52,109 bases of DNA from an uncultured Clostridia bacterium (GTDB lineage Bacteria; Bacillota; Clostridia; Lachnospirales; Anaerotignaceae): positions 1 to 52,109 of the forward strand of contig CALWGC010000029.1 of the NCBI GenBank assembly GCA_944378105.1. The letters run 5' to 3'. The notes beneath the pieces are model-generated. The model did no database searches. It saw only the letters and a program-made list of their open reading frames with translations, and was not told where the DNA came from. A program made the translations under genes and the position numbers. Positions within the stretch are counted from its first letter, which is position 1. Every line of letters begins with the position of its first letter. Of this stretch, positions 1-10,455 are shown piece by piece.

Positions 1-47
1 CACTTTAAGTGGCTGCCTGTGATTGTAATGCGTTGCCAAATCTTCGA

Positions 48-120
48 TATTCCCTTTTAGGGAATACGCACGCAATACCCCTTCTAGGGGTTGTTCAAAC
101 CACTAGTTTACTAGTGGTTT
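48..120. repeat. Cluster of three short perfect hairpins
   Basis: Three palindromic stem-loops stand in a row: 48-66 (7-bp stem TATTCCC/GGGAATA, 5-base loop), 77-91 (5-bp stem ACCCC/GGGGT, 5-base loop) and 97-120 (10-bp stem AAACCACTAG/CTAGTGGTTT, 4-base loop). No gene covers them; one frame stays open from base 1 to a stop at 58-60, too short to identify. None ends in a clean T-run, so they are not ordinary terminators. Subterminal hairpins are typical of IS200/IS605-type element ends, so this may be the edge of such an element lying to the left. That is inference; no transposase is visible. Confidence 0.5.
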
Positions 121-154
121 TGATTGCAACTTTCTTACAATGAGCCTGGCGACA

Positions 155-184
155 TTGAGAAACCAAGAGAGAATATGATAAGAT
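155..184 (+). promoter_or_regulatory. Possible promoter of the zinc-ribbon gene
   Basis: TTGAGA at 155-160 and TAAGAT at 179-184 are separated by 18 bases and lie 35 bases before the chosen start at 220. The -10 is a weak match, so this is tentative. Confidence 0.35.
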
Positions 185-219
185 GGAGGAAAAGAATGAA
201 ATAGAAAGAAGGAATGACG

Positions 220-429
220 ATGATTTGTCCTCATTGCGGCGATGACCATTGCCAGATGATTTCCGAAGTGGAGACGAAAGGCAAAGATTTTTCCGTTGGC
301 AAAGGCTTTTGTGGCGCCATCTTGCTGGGGCCCATTGGCATTTTATGCGGGGCCTGCGGCGAAGGCAAGCAGGTGAAAACGAAGCATTACTGGGTGTGTG
401 AACGATGCGGCAGAAAATTTCAGGTATAA
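220..429 (+). CDS. Small zinc-ribbon protein, unknown function
   Basis: This 69-residue protein has CxxC pairs at residues 3-6 (CPHC), 43-46 (CGAC) and 60-63 (CERC), which should bind one or two zinc ions. Between them lies a glycine-rich hydrophobic stretch (about residues 28-45, containing GPIGILCG). Small proteins of this form are common in Firmicutes and have no assigned role. An ATG also occurs at 214, but the ribosome site AGAAGGA (207-213) runs into it, while the ATG at 220 lies 6 bases downstream, so 220 is preferred. The next gene starts 20 bases after the stop and is probably co-transcribed. Confidence 0.8.
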   Translation: MICPHCGDDHCQMISEVETKGKDFSVGKGFCGAILLGPIGILCGACGEGKQVKTKHYWVCERCGRKFQV

Positions 430-449
430 CAAGCGGGGAGCAGCTTTGG

Positions 450-812
450 ATGAGCCTGATGCAACTGGGGCGCTACCTTGGTTGTCACCAAAGGCCGGAG
501 CGCAGCTTTTTTCTAAAAGGATACCAATTTCCCGTCTGTGCCCGCTGCACCGGGGTGCTGGTGAGCGTTTTGCCGGCAGCAATTTGTTTTTTTCGCTGTC
601 CGCTGCGGCTTTGGCAGGCCATGGGGCTTTCTGGCGTGATGTTTGTGGATTGGGCGATTCAAAGGGTGGGCCTTTGCCCTTCCACCAACAGACGGCGGTT
701 TTGGACAGGGTGCATCGGCGGTTTTGGTTTTTGCCAGATACACTGGATGGTCTATCGCTGGGTGTTACAAAACGGGAAAAAGGCCATGGGCCGCCTTTTC
801 GAAATAAAATAG
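450..812 (+). CDS. DUF2085 family membrane protein
   Basis: The 120-residue product carries the DUF2085 hallmarks: CHQRPERSF at residues 12-20, PVCARCTG at 29-35, and DW...STNRRRFWTG at about 67-87. Two or three hydrophobic stretches (about 34-50, 56-70, 86-103) suggest a small integral membrane protein; the CxxC and CHQ residues may bind a metal or form disulfides. The family function is unknown. An in-frame ATG at 405 would overlap the preceding gene and lacks a ribosome site. GGGGAG at 435-440, 9 bases before 450, decides the start. It probably forms an operon with the zinc-ribbon gene and is closed by the terminator at 823-862. Confidence 0.8.
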   Translation: MSLMQLGRYLGCHQRPERSFFLKGYQFPVCARCTGVLVSVLPAAICFFRCPLRLWQAMGLSGVMFVDWAIQRVGLCPSTNRRRFWTGCIGGFGFCQIHWMVYRWVLQNGKKAMGRLFEIK

Positions 813-822
813 AATAGAAATC

Positions 823-862
823 AAAAAAGACTGTCCAGCCAAAGGGAAGGACAGTCTTTTTT
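823..862 (+). terminator. Rho-independent terminator after DUF2085 gene
   Basis: A 14-base stem (AAAAAAGACTGTCC at 823-836 with its complement at 849-862) has a 12-base loop and ends in a T-run. The A-run on the left means it could also work leftward. Confidence 0.9.
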
Positions 863-1034
863 GATGCGGAAAAGAAAAACAAACAGGTCTGCCCTTTTTT
901 CCTACTTATAAAGAAGTAAAATTTTCATGGCAAGAAAAGTCCAGTAGAACGGCCCAAAGGGCTTGCCTTTTGTTTTAGATCAGAAAAAGTGATTTTCTGC
1001 CTAAAAACTTTTTATCAAAAAACAGCTGTTTTTT

Positions 1035-1063
1035 TTGGCTTTTTCCTCACTTTGTGTTATGAT
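1035..1063 (+). promoter_or_regulatory. Promoter of the MBL-MATE-CobA operon
   Basis: TTGGCT (1035-1040) and TATGAT (1058-1063) have a 17-base spacer and lie 30 bases before the ATG at 1094. The rest of the 863-1034 gap shows only a weak GCCC/GGGC hairpin at 952-962. Confidence 0.7.
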
Positions 1064-1093
1064 GAAACAAAGAAGAAGGAAGGAGGAGAGGCA

Positions 1094-1903
1094 ATGAAAC
1101 TGACGGTTTTAGTGGAGAATCATGCGCCTTTAAACAGTCGTTGTTTGGCGGAGCATGGATTGGCTTTTTGGATAGAAGACGAAAATAGCCGGGTACTGCT
1201 GGATACAGGAGCCAGTGGGATTTTGTTGCAAAACGCGCAAAAGTTAGGCATTTGTCTTGCAGAAGCATCCGATATTGTGTTGTCCCATGGCCATTTTGAC
1301 CATACCGGCGGACTGCCTCATTTGTTGGCAGAAGGGCTTTTGAAAAAGAAAACCATCACTTGCCACCCCGATGTTTGGCAGGAGAAGACGGAGGACGGCG
1401 ATTATATTGGTGCGCCCGTGGGGCCAGAGGTGCTGGAGCGGGTGGCCACGTTGCGCATGAGCAAAAAACCAAGACGTGTTTCAAAAAATCTGATGTTTTT
1501 GGGAGAAATTCCGCGCAGTAACGGATTTGAAAACCAAAAACCCTTGGGGCTGTGTAAAAGAGAGGGAAAATTACAGCCGGACTTTTTGCTGGATGATAGC
1601 GCCTTGGTCTATCAGGCAAAAGGAGGGATTTTTGTCATCACAGGTTGCTCCCACAGCGGCATTTGTAACATCATCTCTTATGCCAAAACGCTGTTTGCCA
1701 ATCAGCCGGTTCTAGGTGTGATTGGCGGATTTCATCTCTTCCAAGAAGGAGAAGCCTTAACACAAACGGCCTTATTTTTACAACAAGAGCAAATTGCAGC
1801 ACTTTACCCTTGCCATTGCATTTCCTTTGCAGCCAAGGCAGTGCTTCATGCGGCAACGCCGATTCGAGAAATTTCGGTGGGGGAAAGCATCATCGTGGAA
1901 TAA
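1094..1903 (+). CDS. Metallo-beta-lactamase-fold hydrolase
   Basis: A 269-residue metallo-beta-lactamase-fold enzyme. The metal-binding HxHxDH motif is clear (residues 65-70, in LSHGHFDHTGG), preceded by VLLDTGASG at 35-42. Further conserved pieces are TGCSHSGICN and GVIGGFHLF near the C-terminus. This arrangement matches the branch often annotated as 7,8-dihydropterin-6-yl-methyl-4-(beta-D-ribofuranosyl)aminobenzene 5'-phosphate synthase-like; the true substrate in bacteria is unknown. The frame is open from 989, but AGGAGG at 1081-1086 places the start at 1094. It lies 24 bases before the MATE gene and probably shares its transcript. Confidence 0.88.
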   Translation: MKLTVLVENHAPLNSRCLAEHGLAFWIEDENSRVLLDTGASGILLQNAQKLGICLAEASDIVLSHGHFDHTGGLPHLLAEGLLKKKTITCHPDVWQEKTEDGDYIGAPVGPEVLERVATLRMSKKPRRVSKNLMFLGEIPRSNGFENQKPLGLCKREGKLQPDFLLDDSALVYQAKGGIFVITGCSHSGICNIISYAKTLFANQPVLGVIGGFHLFQEGEALTQTALFLQQEQIAALYPCHCISFAAKAVLHAATPIREISVGESIIVE

Positions 1904-1927
1904 AGACGGATGGGGAAGGTGAATGGT

Positions 1928-3286
1928 ATGGCAAGATCCTATGAAATGGATATGAGTGAAGGGCCACTGTTTGGAAAACTGTTGCGGTTTAGTATACCGT
2001 TGATGTTTTCTGGTATTTTGCAGCTGCTTTTTAATGCGGCAGATATTGTGGTGGTGGGACGGTTTGCCGGGCAGCAGTCTTTGGCGGCCGTGGGTTCCAC
2101 TTCTTCTTTCATCAATTTGACAATCAACTTATTTGTAGGGATTTCATTGGGCGTCAATGCGGTGGTGGCCAGGCATTATGGCAACCGGGATATGAACGCG
2201 GTGACGGATACGGTGCATACGGCGATGTTGCTTAGTTTTATCAGCGGCATTTTCTTGGCGTTGTTGGGCCAGGTGATTACGCGGCCGCTTTTGGAACTGA
2301 TGCAGTCGCCGGACGATGTCATTTCCCTTTCTACCTTATATTTAAAGATTTATTTTTTGGGCATGCCGGCCTTTATGGCTTATAACTTTGCAAGCTCGGT
2401 ATTGCGGGCCATGGGGGATACCAAGCGGCCGCTTTACTTTTTGTTGGTGGCAGGGATTATGAACGTCTGTCTGAACTTGGTGTTTGTGATTGGATTTAAT
2501 CTGGATGTGATGGGGGTTGCTTTGGCCACCATCATTTCCCAATATATTTCGGCTATTTTGGTGTTGTTGACCTTGATGCGGCTGGATGGGCCTTGCCGGT
2601 TTGTGTTCCAAAAAATGCGTCTGCACTGGGTGAGAGTAAAGGAAGTGCTGCTCATCGGGCTGCCTTCGGGGGTGCAGGGTATTTTGTTTTCCATCTCCAA
2701 TGTGATGATCCAAAGCAATATCAACTCCTTTGGTTCGGTGGTAATGGCAGGAAATTCGGCTTCGGCCAATATTGAAGGCTTTGTCTACACGTCCATGTAT
2801 GCCTTTTCCCAAACGGCCGTTAGCTTTGTTGGGCAAAACTTTGGCGCAGGGAAAAGGGAACGGATTCGCCGCTCCATTTGGATGTGCGTGGCAATGGTAA
2901 CGGTGGTTGGGCTTGCGATGGGGATTTTCCTCCAATTTACATCCCACTTTTTCTTGGGCATTTATACCACAGAAGAAGACGTCATTGCCATTGGGATGGA
3001 ACGGTTATCGGTGGTATGTACCACTTATTTCCTCTGTGGCATTATGGATACGCTGGTGGGCAGTTTGCGCGGGCTTGGTTATGCCATTGTGCCGATGTTT
3101 ATTTCCATTTTGGGCATTTGCGGGCTGCGTATTTTGTGGATGGCCACGGTATGCGTTTGGTATCCGGAGCCTATGACACTGTATTTATCTTATCCGGTGA
3201 CATGGATTATTACGCTTAGTGTGGATGTAATTTGCTTGTTGTATCTCTATCGTAAGATTTTTGGAAAAACAAAAAAAGAGGCATAA
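1928..3286 (+). CDS. MATE family multidrug/metabolite exporter
   Basis: A 452-residue protein with about twelve hydrophobic segments arranged as two six-helix halves, as in MATE (MatE domain) antiporters that exchange H+ or Na+ for organic cations and drugs. The opening MARSYEMDMSEGPL and the following SIPLMFSGILQLLFNAAD are typical of the clostridial NorM/DinF-like branch. An ATG at 1910 is in frame, but GGGGAAGGTG at 1912-1921 sits 6 bases before 1928, which fits better. The gene follows the hydrolase by 24 bases and precedes the corrinoid gene by 13, so the three are likely one operon. The substrate cannot be read from the sequence. Confidence 0.9.
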   Translation: MARSYEMDMSEGPLFGKLLRFSIPLMFSGILQLLFNAADIVVVGRFAGQQSLAAVGSTSSFINLTINLFVGISLGVNAVVARHYGNRDMNAVTDTVHTAMLLSFISGIFLALLGQVITRPLLELMQSPDDVISLSTLYLKIYFLGMPAFMAYNFASSVLRAMGDTKRPLYFLLVAGIMNVCLNLVFVIGFNLDVMGVALATIISQYISAILVLLTLMRLDGPCRFVFQKMRLHWVRVKEVLLIGLPSGVQGILFSISNVMIQSNINSFGSVVMAGNSASANIEGFVYTSMYAFSQTAVSFVGQNFGAGKRERIRRSIWMCVAMVTVVGLAMGIFLQFTSHFFLGIYTTEEDVIAIGMERLSVVCTTYFLCGIMDTLVGSLRGLGYAIVPMFISILGICGLRILWMATVCVWYPEPMTLYLSYPVTWIITLSVDVICLLYLYRKIFGKTKKEA

Positions 3287-3299
3287 AAAGGAGAAAACG

Positions 3300-3800
3300 A
3301 TGCAGACGATTTATTATGGAACGGGAAAAGGAAAGTCAAGTGCGGCCATAGGGCAGGCCTTGCTTGCGGCGGCAGAAGGAAAGACGGTGGCTGTGGTACA
3401 GTTTTTGAAAGACGGAAGAGAAGCCAAATCCTTTGCGCTGCCCACGCTGCACTGGTTTTCTCTGGGGCGTAAGTTTGATTTTTTCCGTATGTTACCCCAA
3501 CAGGTGCAAGAAGAAGTGACCAGTACCCATCACCAGATTTTGCAAGAAGCAGCCCAGGTGGTGCAAGAAGGTGGATGTTTGGTGTTGGATGAAGTACTCC
3601 ATGCATTAAGCTTTGGGTTACTGGAAGAAGAGGTATTGCAACAGGCTTTGGCGAAACTGCCGCCGGAGGTGGAAATTGTCTATACTGGAAAGACGCCTCC
3701 CCTGTGGTTATTGGATCAGGCAGACGCAGTTACCCGTTTTTTGCAAGAAAAACAGCCCAAACAGCCGGAAAATCTGGACGCAATCCCCATTGAATTATAG
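3300..3800 (+). CDS. Corrinoid adenosyltransferase, CobA/BtuR-type
   Basis: A 166-residue P-loop protein. The Walker A motif GTGKGKSS is at residues 7-14, followed by AAIGQALLAAAEGKTVAVVQFLKD, and a Walker B-like CLVLDEVLHAL, the layout of ATP:cob(I)alamin adenosyltransferases (BtuR/CobO/CobP). These transfer the 5'-deoxyadenosyl group of ATP to cobalt of cobalamin or corrinoid precursors in the cytoplasm. It is slightly shorter than E. coli BtuR (196 residues). The start follows AAGGAG; the longer frame from 3261 overlaps the MATE gene. No other cobalamin gene is present, so it probably serves salvage or a B12-dependent enzyme encoded elsewhere. Confidence 0.85.
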   Translation: MQTIYYGTGKGKSSAAIGQALLAAAEGKTVAVVQFLKDGREAKSFALPTLHWFSLGRKFDFFRMLPQQVQEEVTSTHHQILQEAAQVVQEGGCLVLDEVLHALSFGLLEEEVLQQALAKLPPEVEIVYTGKTPPLWLLDQADAVTRFLQEKQPKQPENLDAIPIEL

Positions 3801-3983
3801 ATTTTGGTCAATGGAAAAGAAAATCTGCAAACGAAAAAATATGCAAAAATTGTCCATATAAATACAAAAAAAGAAGGTCTTTCTGGAAAAAAATCTGTAT
3901 TTATGGATAATTTAGAAAAAAATCCTCTTTTTTTGTATTTGCACATATTTCAAATAAAATGACCTTTTTTTGAATTTTCTTTC

Positions 3984-4002
3984 GCGTATCGGGAAAATAC
4001 GC
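3984..4002. repeat. Inverted repeat next to the TRAP-remnant promoter
   Basis: GCGTAT (3984-3989) and ATACGC (3997-4002) form a perfect 6-bp repeat with a 7-base spacer, ending directly before the -35 box at 4003. The position suits a regulator-binding site of the former transporter operon. The rest of the AT-rich 3801-4002 gap shows nothing recognisable. Confidence 0.4.
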
Positions 4003-4031
4003 TTGAAAAGGACACTCTTTTGCGGTATAAT
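4003..4031 (+). promoter_or_regulatory. Strong promoter ahead of the TRAP remnant
   Basis: TTGAAA (4003-4008) and a consensus TATAAT (4026-4031) with a 17-base spacer. It is 65 bases upstream of the ATG at 4097. Confidence 0.8.
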
Positions 4032-4096
4032 CAAACTACGAGTGCCTGCAGCACTGGGACAAAGCAGGTGAAAGACAAATCGAAGGAGGAATAGTT

Positions 4097-4491
4097 ATGG
4101 AAAAAAGAACCTTAGGCATTGCAGCTGCATTGCCGGCAGTGCCATTGCCCACAGTGACCCCTTTAAGACAGGGGTAACGGCAACGAGAATTGCCATCACG
4201 GCTTTTATCATTCCTTATGTCTTTGCCTTTAGTCCAGAACTGTTGTTGGTGGGCGGCTCCTTGGTGGATGCCCTTTGGATTATGGTGACGGCCTTCATTG
4301 GTATGTTGGGCGTTTCCACCGGTATGGAAGGGTATATGATAAGCCGACTTAATCCAGTACAGCGCGTTCTTTGCCTGGCAGGCGGGATTACGTTGATTAT
4401 CCCTGGCGCCATCACCGACGTCATCGGTATTGCCCTGATTGGCTCTGTCTTTATCATGCAAAAATTTCTGCAACCAAAAGTAAGCGCTTAA
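4097..4491 (+). pseudogene. Decayed TRAP transporter fused permease (C-terminal remnant)
   Basis: A strong ribosome site (AAGGAGGAA, 4083-4091) and ATG at 4097 open a frame of 26 residues (beginning MEKRTLGIAAALPA) that stops at 4177. In the other frame, without a start, 4141-4491 encodes 116 residues resembling the last part of fused TRAP permeases (DUF3394 region): AHSDPFKTGVTATRIAITAF, then hydrophobic segments and RVLCLAGGITLIIPGAITD. The N-terminal roughly five hundred residues of the permease are missing. The opening peptide looks like a signal-peptide start, as in a TAXI/TRAP binding protein. A deletion that joined the operon's beginning to its end out of frame would explain this; the junction would lie near 4120-4140. 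Promoter and terminator remain intact. Confidence 0.75.
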
Positions 4492-4502
4492 GTGCGCCCT
4501 AC

Positions 4503-4543
4503 AAAAACCGCCTTCTGTCTTGACCGGCCGAAGGCGGTTTTTT
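4503..4543 (+). terminator. Terminator after the TRAP remnant
   Basis: A 13-base stem (AAAAACCGCCTTC at 4503-4515 paired with 4530-4542) with a 14-base loop ends in six Ts. Confidence 0.9.
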
Positions 4544-4609
4544 ACATAAAAAGAAATCTTTTTGCGGAAGATAAGAAAAGGCGGGGAAAATAACCTGTCT
4601 GTCCTTACC

Positions 4610-4638
4610 TTGCAACCCTTTTGTTTATGGTGTATAAT
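4610..4638 (+). promoter_or_regulatory. Promoter of the glycolytic operon
   Basis: TTGCAA (4610-4615) and consensus TATAAT (4633-4638) with a 17-base spacer, 53 bases before pgk. No CggR-like operator was recognised. Confidence 0.8.
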
Positions 4639-4691
4639 AAAAGGGATGGCATGATTTGGAAAAACAATCCACGGAAGGGAGTTTCAAAGAT

Positions 4692-5888
4692 ATGTTACAG
4701 AAAAAAACAGTCGATGATTTGAATGTCAAAGGAAAACGTGTGCTGGTGCGCTGTGACTTCAATGTGCCCATTCAAAACGGTGTCATTACCGATGAAAACA
4801 GAATCACGGCCGCATTGCCAACCATCCAAAAATTGATGAAAGAAGGCAGCCGCGTGATCTTGTGCTCTCACATGGGAAAACCAAAGGGAGAATATAAACC
4901 GGAGCTGTCTTTGGCGCCGGTGGCAAAACGGCTTTCCGAACGGTTGGGACAACCTGTTGTGTTTGCAGCCGATGAGACGGTGGTGGGCGAAAACGCCAAA
5001 AATGCCGTATCGGAAATGAAAGATGGGGATGTGGTGCTGTTGGAAAACACCCGCTTCCGCAAAGAAGAAACGAAAAACGAAGATGCCTTTAGCCAAGAAT
5101 TGGCCAGCCTTTGCGATATTTATGTGGACGATGCCTTTGGTTCCAGCCATCGGGCCCACTGCTCCACGGTAGGGGTAACGAAATTTGTGCAGGAATCGGC
5201 GGTCGGGTATTTGATGGAAAAAGAAATTGCTTACCTGGGTAATGCGGTGAACCACCCGGTGCGCCCCTTTGCTGCTATTTTGGGCGGGGCCAAGGTGGCC
5301 GATAAGATTGCGGTCATCAATAACCTGCTGGAAAAAGTGGACATCCTCATCATTGGCGGCGGTATGGCTTATACGTTCTTGGCTGCCAAAGGATATGAAG
5401 TGGGTAACTCCCTCCTGGACAAGGACAGCATTGGCTATGCCAAAGAGATGATGGCAAAAGCTGCCGAAAAAGGCGTGGAATTCTTGTTGCCTGTGGATAC
5501 CATTGTGGTCCAGGAATTTAAAAACGATACCCCTTACAAGGCCGTGGACTCCAACGCCATCCCAGAAGGTTGGGAAGGGGTGGACATTGGGCCAAAGACT
5601 TGCGCTTTGTTTGCCGATGCCCTGAAAAAAGCAAAAACCGTCGTTTGGAACGGGCCAATGGGTGTCTTTGAATTTGAAAACTTTGCCAAAGGCACCATTG
5701 CCGTGGCCAAGGCCATGGCAGAATTGAAAGACGCCACCACCATCATCGGCGGCGGCGACAGTGCAGCAGCCGTCAATATCCTGGGCTTTGGCGATAAAAT
5801 GAGCCATATCTCCACCGGCGGCGGCGCATCCTTGGAATTTTTGGAAGGCAAAGAACTGCCTGGTGTTGCAGCAGTCAATGACAAATAA
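4692..5888 (+). CDS. pgk: Phosphoglycerate kinase
   Basis: 398 residues, the usual bacterial length. It transfers phosphate between 1,3-bisphosphoglycerate and ADP to give 3-phosphoglycerate and ATP in the cytoplasm. The N-terminal signature is [12 protein letters not shown] and the nucleotide-side loop is GGGDSAAAV near the C-terminus; [15 protein letters not shown] and NGPMGVFE segments are also present. The frame extends upstream to a TTG at 4656, but the family start ([17 protein letters not shown]) and AAGGGAG at 4675-4681 support the ATG at 4692. It is first in the pgk-tpiA-gpmI-eno operon; gap is not adjacent in this window. Confidence 0.97.
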   Translation: MLQKKTVDDLNVKGKRVLVRCDFNVPIQNGVITDENRITAALPTIQKLMKEGSRVILCSHMGKPKGEYKPELSLAPVAKRLSERLGQPVVFAADETVVGENAKNAVSEMKDGDVVLLENTRFRKEETKNEDAFSQELASLCDIYVDDAFGSSHRAHCSTVGVTKFVQESAVGYLMEKEIAYLGNAVNHPVRPFAAILGGAKVADKIAVINNLLEKVDILIIGGGMAYTFLAAKGYEVGNSLLDKDSIGYAKEMMAKAAEKGVEFLLPVDTIVVQEFKNDTPYKAVDSNAIPEGWEGVDIGPKTCALFADALKKAKTVVWNGPMGVFEFENFAKGTIAVAKAMAELKDATTIIGGGDSAAAVNILGFGDKMSHISTGGGASLEFLEGKELPGVAAVNDK

Positions 5889-5905
5889 GAATAGAGGAAA
5901 AAGCG

Positions 5906-6652
5906 ATGAGAAAAAAGATTGTAGCTGGCAACTGGAAAATGAACAAAACCCCAAAGGAAGCTTTGGAGTTGGTGGAACTGTTAAAAGAGAAAGTGGATAC
6001 GGATACGGTGGACGTGGTCTTTTGTGTGCCCGCCATTGATATCATCCCTGTGGCAGAAGCTTTGAAAGGCACCAAGATTGCCTTGGGTGCCCAGAATATG
6101 CACTTTGAAGAAAGCGGCGCCTATACCGGCGAAATTTCTGCGGCGATGTTAAAAGAATGCGGTGTGCAGTATGTGGTGCTGGGCCATTCGGAACGGAGAG
6201 AATATTTTGGCGAAACCGATGAAACGGTAAACAAAAAAGTGAAAAAGGCCTTGGAACATGGCCTTACTCCCATCATGTGCTGTGGCGAAACGTTGCAGCA
6301 GCGGGAAGAAGGCGTCACCATGGAACACATCCGCACCCAAATCAAACGGGGCCTGCTGGGTGTGGCTGCCGACGATGTAGCCAAAATGGTCATTGCCTAT
6401 GAACCCATTTGGGCCATTGGCACCGGTAAAACGGCCACCGACGAACAGGCAGAAGAAGTGTGTGCTGCCATCCGCCAGGTGGTGGGTGAAGTTTTTGGGG
6501 CAGAGACGGCAGAACAAGTGCGCATCCAGTATGGCGGCAGCGTCAACGGCAAAAATGCCGCATCCCTCTTTGCCAAAGCCGACATCGACGGCGGCTTGGT
6601 GGGCGGCGCCAGCTTGAAAACCGAATTTGAACAGATTGTAAAGTTTGGGTGA
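5906..6652 (+). CDS. tpiA: Triosephosphate isomerase
   Basis: 248 residues forming a TIM barrel that interconverts dihydroxyacetone phosphate and glyceraldehyde 3-phosphate. Catalytic residues are visible: Lys11 (AGNWKMN), His94 (LGHSERR) and Glu166 ([12 protein letters not shown]), with phosphate-binding IQYGGSVN and GGLVGGASL toward the C-terminus. AGAGGA lies 7-8 bases before the ATG. It follows pgk by 17 bases and its stop is only 4 bases before the gpmI start, so translation is probably coupled. Confidence 0.97.
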   Translation: MRKKIVAGNWKMNKTPKEALELVELLKEKVDTDTVDVVFCVPAIDIIPVAEALKGTKIALGAQNMHFEESGAYTGEISAAMLKECGVQYVVLGHSERREYFGETDETVNKKVKKALEHGLTPIMCCGETLQQREEGVTMEHIRTQIKRGLLGVAADDVAKMVIAYEPIWAIGTGKTATDEQAEEVCAAIRQVVGEVFGAETAEQVRIQYGGSVNGKNAASLFAKADIDGGLVGGASLKTEFEQIVKFG

Positions 6653-6656
6653 GAAC

Positions 6657-9534
<2,878 letters not shown>

Positions 9535-9565
9535 GGTACGGCTGTTCGGAAGAACGAAATGAGAC

Positions 9566-9606
9566 AAAACACCGCCTTTTGGAGTTTCCAAAGGCGGTGT
9601 TTTTTT
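9566..9606 (+). terminator. Terminator of the glycolytic operon
   Basis: AAAACACCGCCTTTTGGA and TCCAAAGGCGGTGTTTT form a long stem with one bulged base, a 3-base loop and a run of seven or more Ts. The AAAA on the left might also stop transcripts of the leftward gene that ends at 9628. Confidence 0.92.
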
Positions 9607-9627
9607 GTTTGAAACCAATGTTTGCTG

Positions 9628-10080
9628 TCAGGCATGGGGCAGCGTCTCAAACAATGCCTCCCATAGGGTGTCCCACAGCGTTTTTCCCTGGGGCGGTGTG
9701 GTCGGTGTGAAAGAGGAGAGTGCGCAAAATGCTTCATACCACACCAGTGCCTTTTGCCAGGCGGGTGGCAAATAGGGCAGCAACGTTTGATGCAGGAAAA
9801 AGGATGTGGTGCAGGCGGCGTTCATCCAAGAGGCTGGGCGCAAAGAAGAGGACTTGGCAGCATCGCCTTCCTTCGCCGCCGCAGTTGTTTCGTCGACAGA
9901 AGTTTTTTGTGATGCCAAAGCATTGCATTCTGCTTGCTCTACGGCATCGGTCGGTTCTATCTGGGGGGATGATGGCTGGGAAGAAAGCCATGGTTGCAAC
10001 TGTTCATATAGGGCGCGTGCTTTTTCCCAATCCTCGACCGAAAAAGAAGCACCCATCAAAGGATTAGGCTTCGCACACAT
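9628..10080 (-). CDS. Hypothetical protein, partner of the mini-protein gene
   Basis: 150 residues of no recognised family. The N-terminal 35 residues (SVEDWEKARALYEQLQPWL) and the C-terminal 60 (LHQTLLPYLPPAWQKALVWYE and LWDTLWEALFETL) look helical and amphipathic, rich in Trp, Leu and Tyr. A low-complexity Ser/Thr/Ala/Glu stretch (about residues 36-85) joins them. There is no signal peptide or transmembrane segment. The ATG overlaps the end of the upstream gene by 17 bases and lacks a clear ribosome site, so translation is probably coupled. Frames on the other strand (9720-10067, 9806-10102) have poorer composition and no ribosome site, but strand assignment is not certain. Confidence 0.5.
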   Translation of the reverse strand: MCAKPNPLMGASFSVEDWEKARALYEQLQPWLSSQPSSPQIEPTDAVEQAECNALASQKTSVDETTAAAKEGDAAKSSSLRPASWMNAACTTSFFLHQTLLPYLPPAWQKALVWYEAFCALSSFTPTTPPQGKTLWDTLWEALFETLPHA

Positions 10081-10246
10081 TGCAGCCGCCTGTGGCCGTT
10101 AAGCCGCCTTGGCCACAGCTCATCAACAGCAGCAACAACAGCAGCCAGGATGTATCTTCCCCTTCCGAAACACCAGAAAAACCACCGTTTAGCAGCATCA
10201 TCAACAGCAACATCATTCCTTGGTTATTCATTTTTCCATTTCCCAT
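10064..10246 (-). CDS. Poly-leucine, Cys/Gly-tailed mini-protein
   Basis: 60 residues with two hydrophobic blocks, MMLLLMMLLNGGFSG (about 11-25) and WLLLLLLLMSCG (34-45), separated by an acidic stretch (SEGED), and a Gly/Cys-rich tail ending CNVCEA. The ribosome site is good: AAAGGAG (complement of 10257-10263), 10 bases before the ATG. The family is not recognised. Small proteins with a Trp-Leu hydrophobic segment followed by a Gly/Cys tail occur in sporulating Firmicutes (the YjcZ-like type), but the resemblance is only in layout. It leads a two-gene leftward operon and diverges from the subtilisin gene at 10456. Confidence 0.65.
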   Translation of the reverse strand: MGNGKMNNQGMMLLLMMLLNGGFSGVSEGEDTSWLLLLLLLMSCGQGGLTATGGCNVCEA

Positions 10247-10455
10247 GACAAATCGTCTCCTTTCGGTTCTCTTTTTTTACTACACTGCCATCTTATGAGA
10301 AAGTGGAGCGAAATAGTCTTTCTTTTTGCTTTTTTCTTCGCTTTGTGCGGGACAAGCCCTTTTTTTGCAGGATTTTTTTGGACAAGTGGCGAAATTTCAC
10401 CGAATGCTTCTTTTGCCATACCATAACAAGAGAGAAGTGAAAGAAGGGAAGGCGT

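Noticed and set aside
48..120. CRISPR array
   Set aside because: The three palindromes differ from one another and lack regular repeat-spacer structure.
398..817. Alternative-frame protein over the DUF2085 gene
   Set aside because: The frame starting at 450 carries the full DUF2085 motifs; this one has none.
4695..5954. 419-residue minus-strand frame opposite pgk
   Set aside because: Shadow of pgk, same reasoning as for eno.
9720..10067. Arg-rich plus-strand frame opposite the 150-residue protein
   Set aside because: No ribosome site and skewed composition; the minus-strand frame continues a gene with a good ribosome site.
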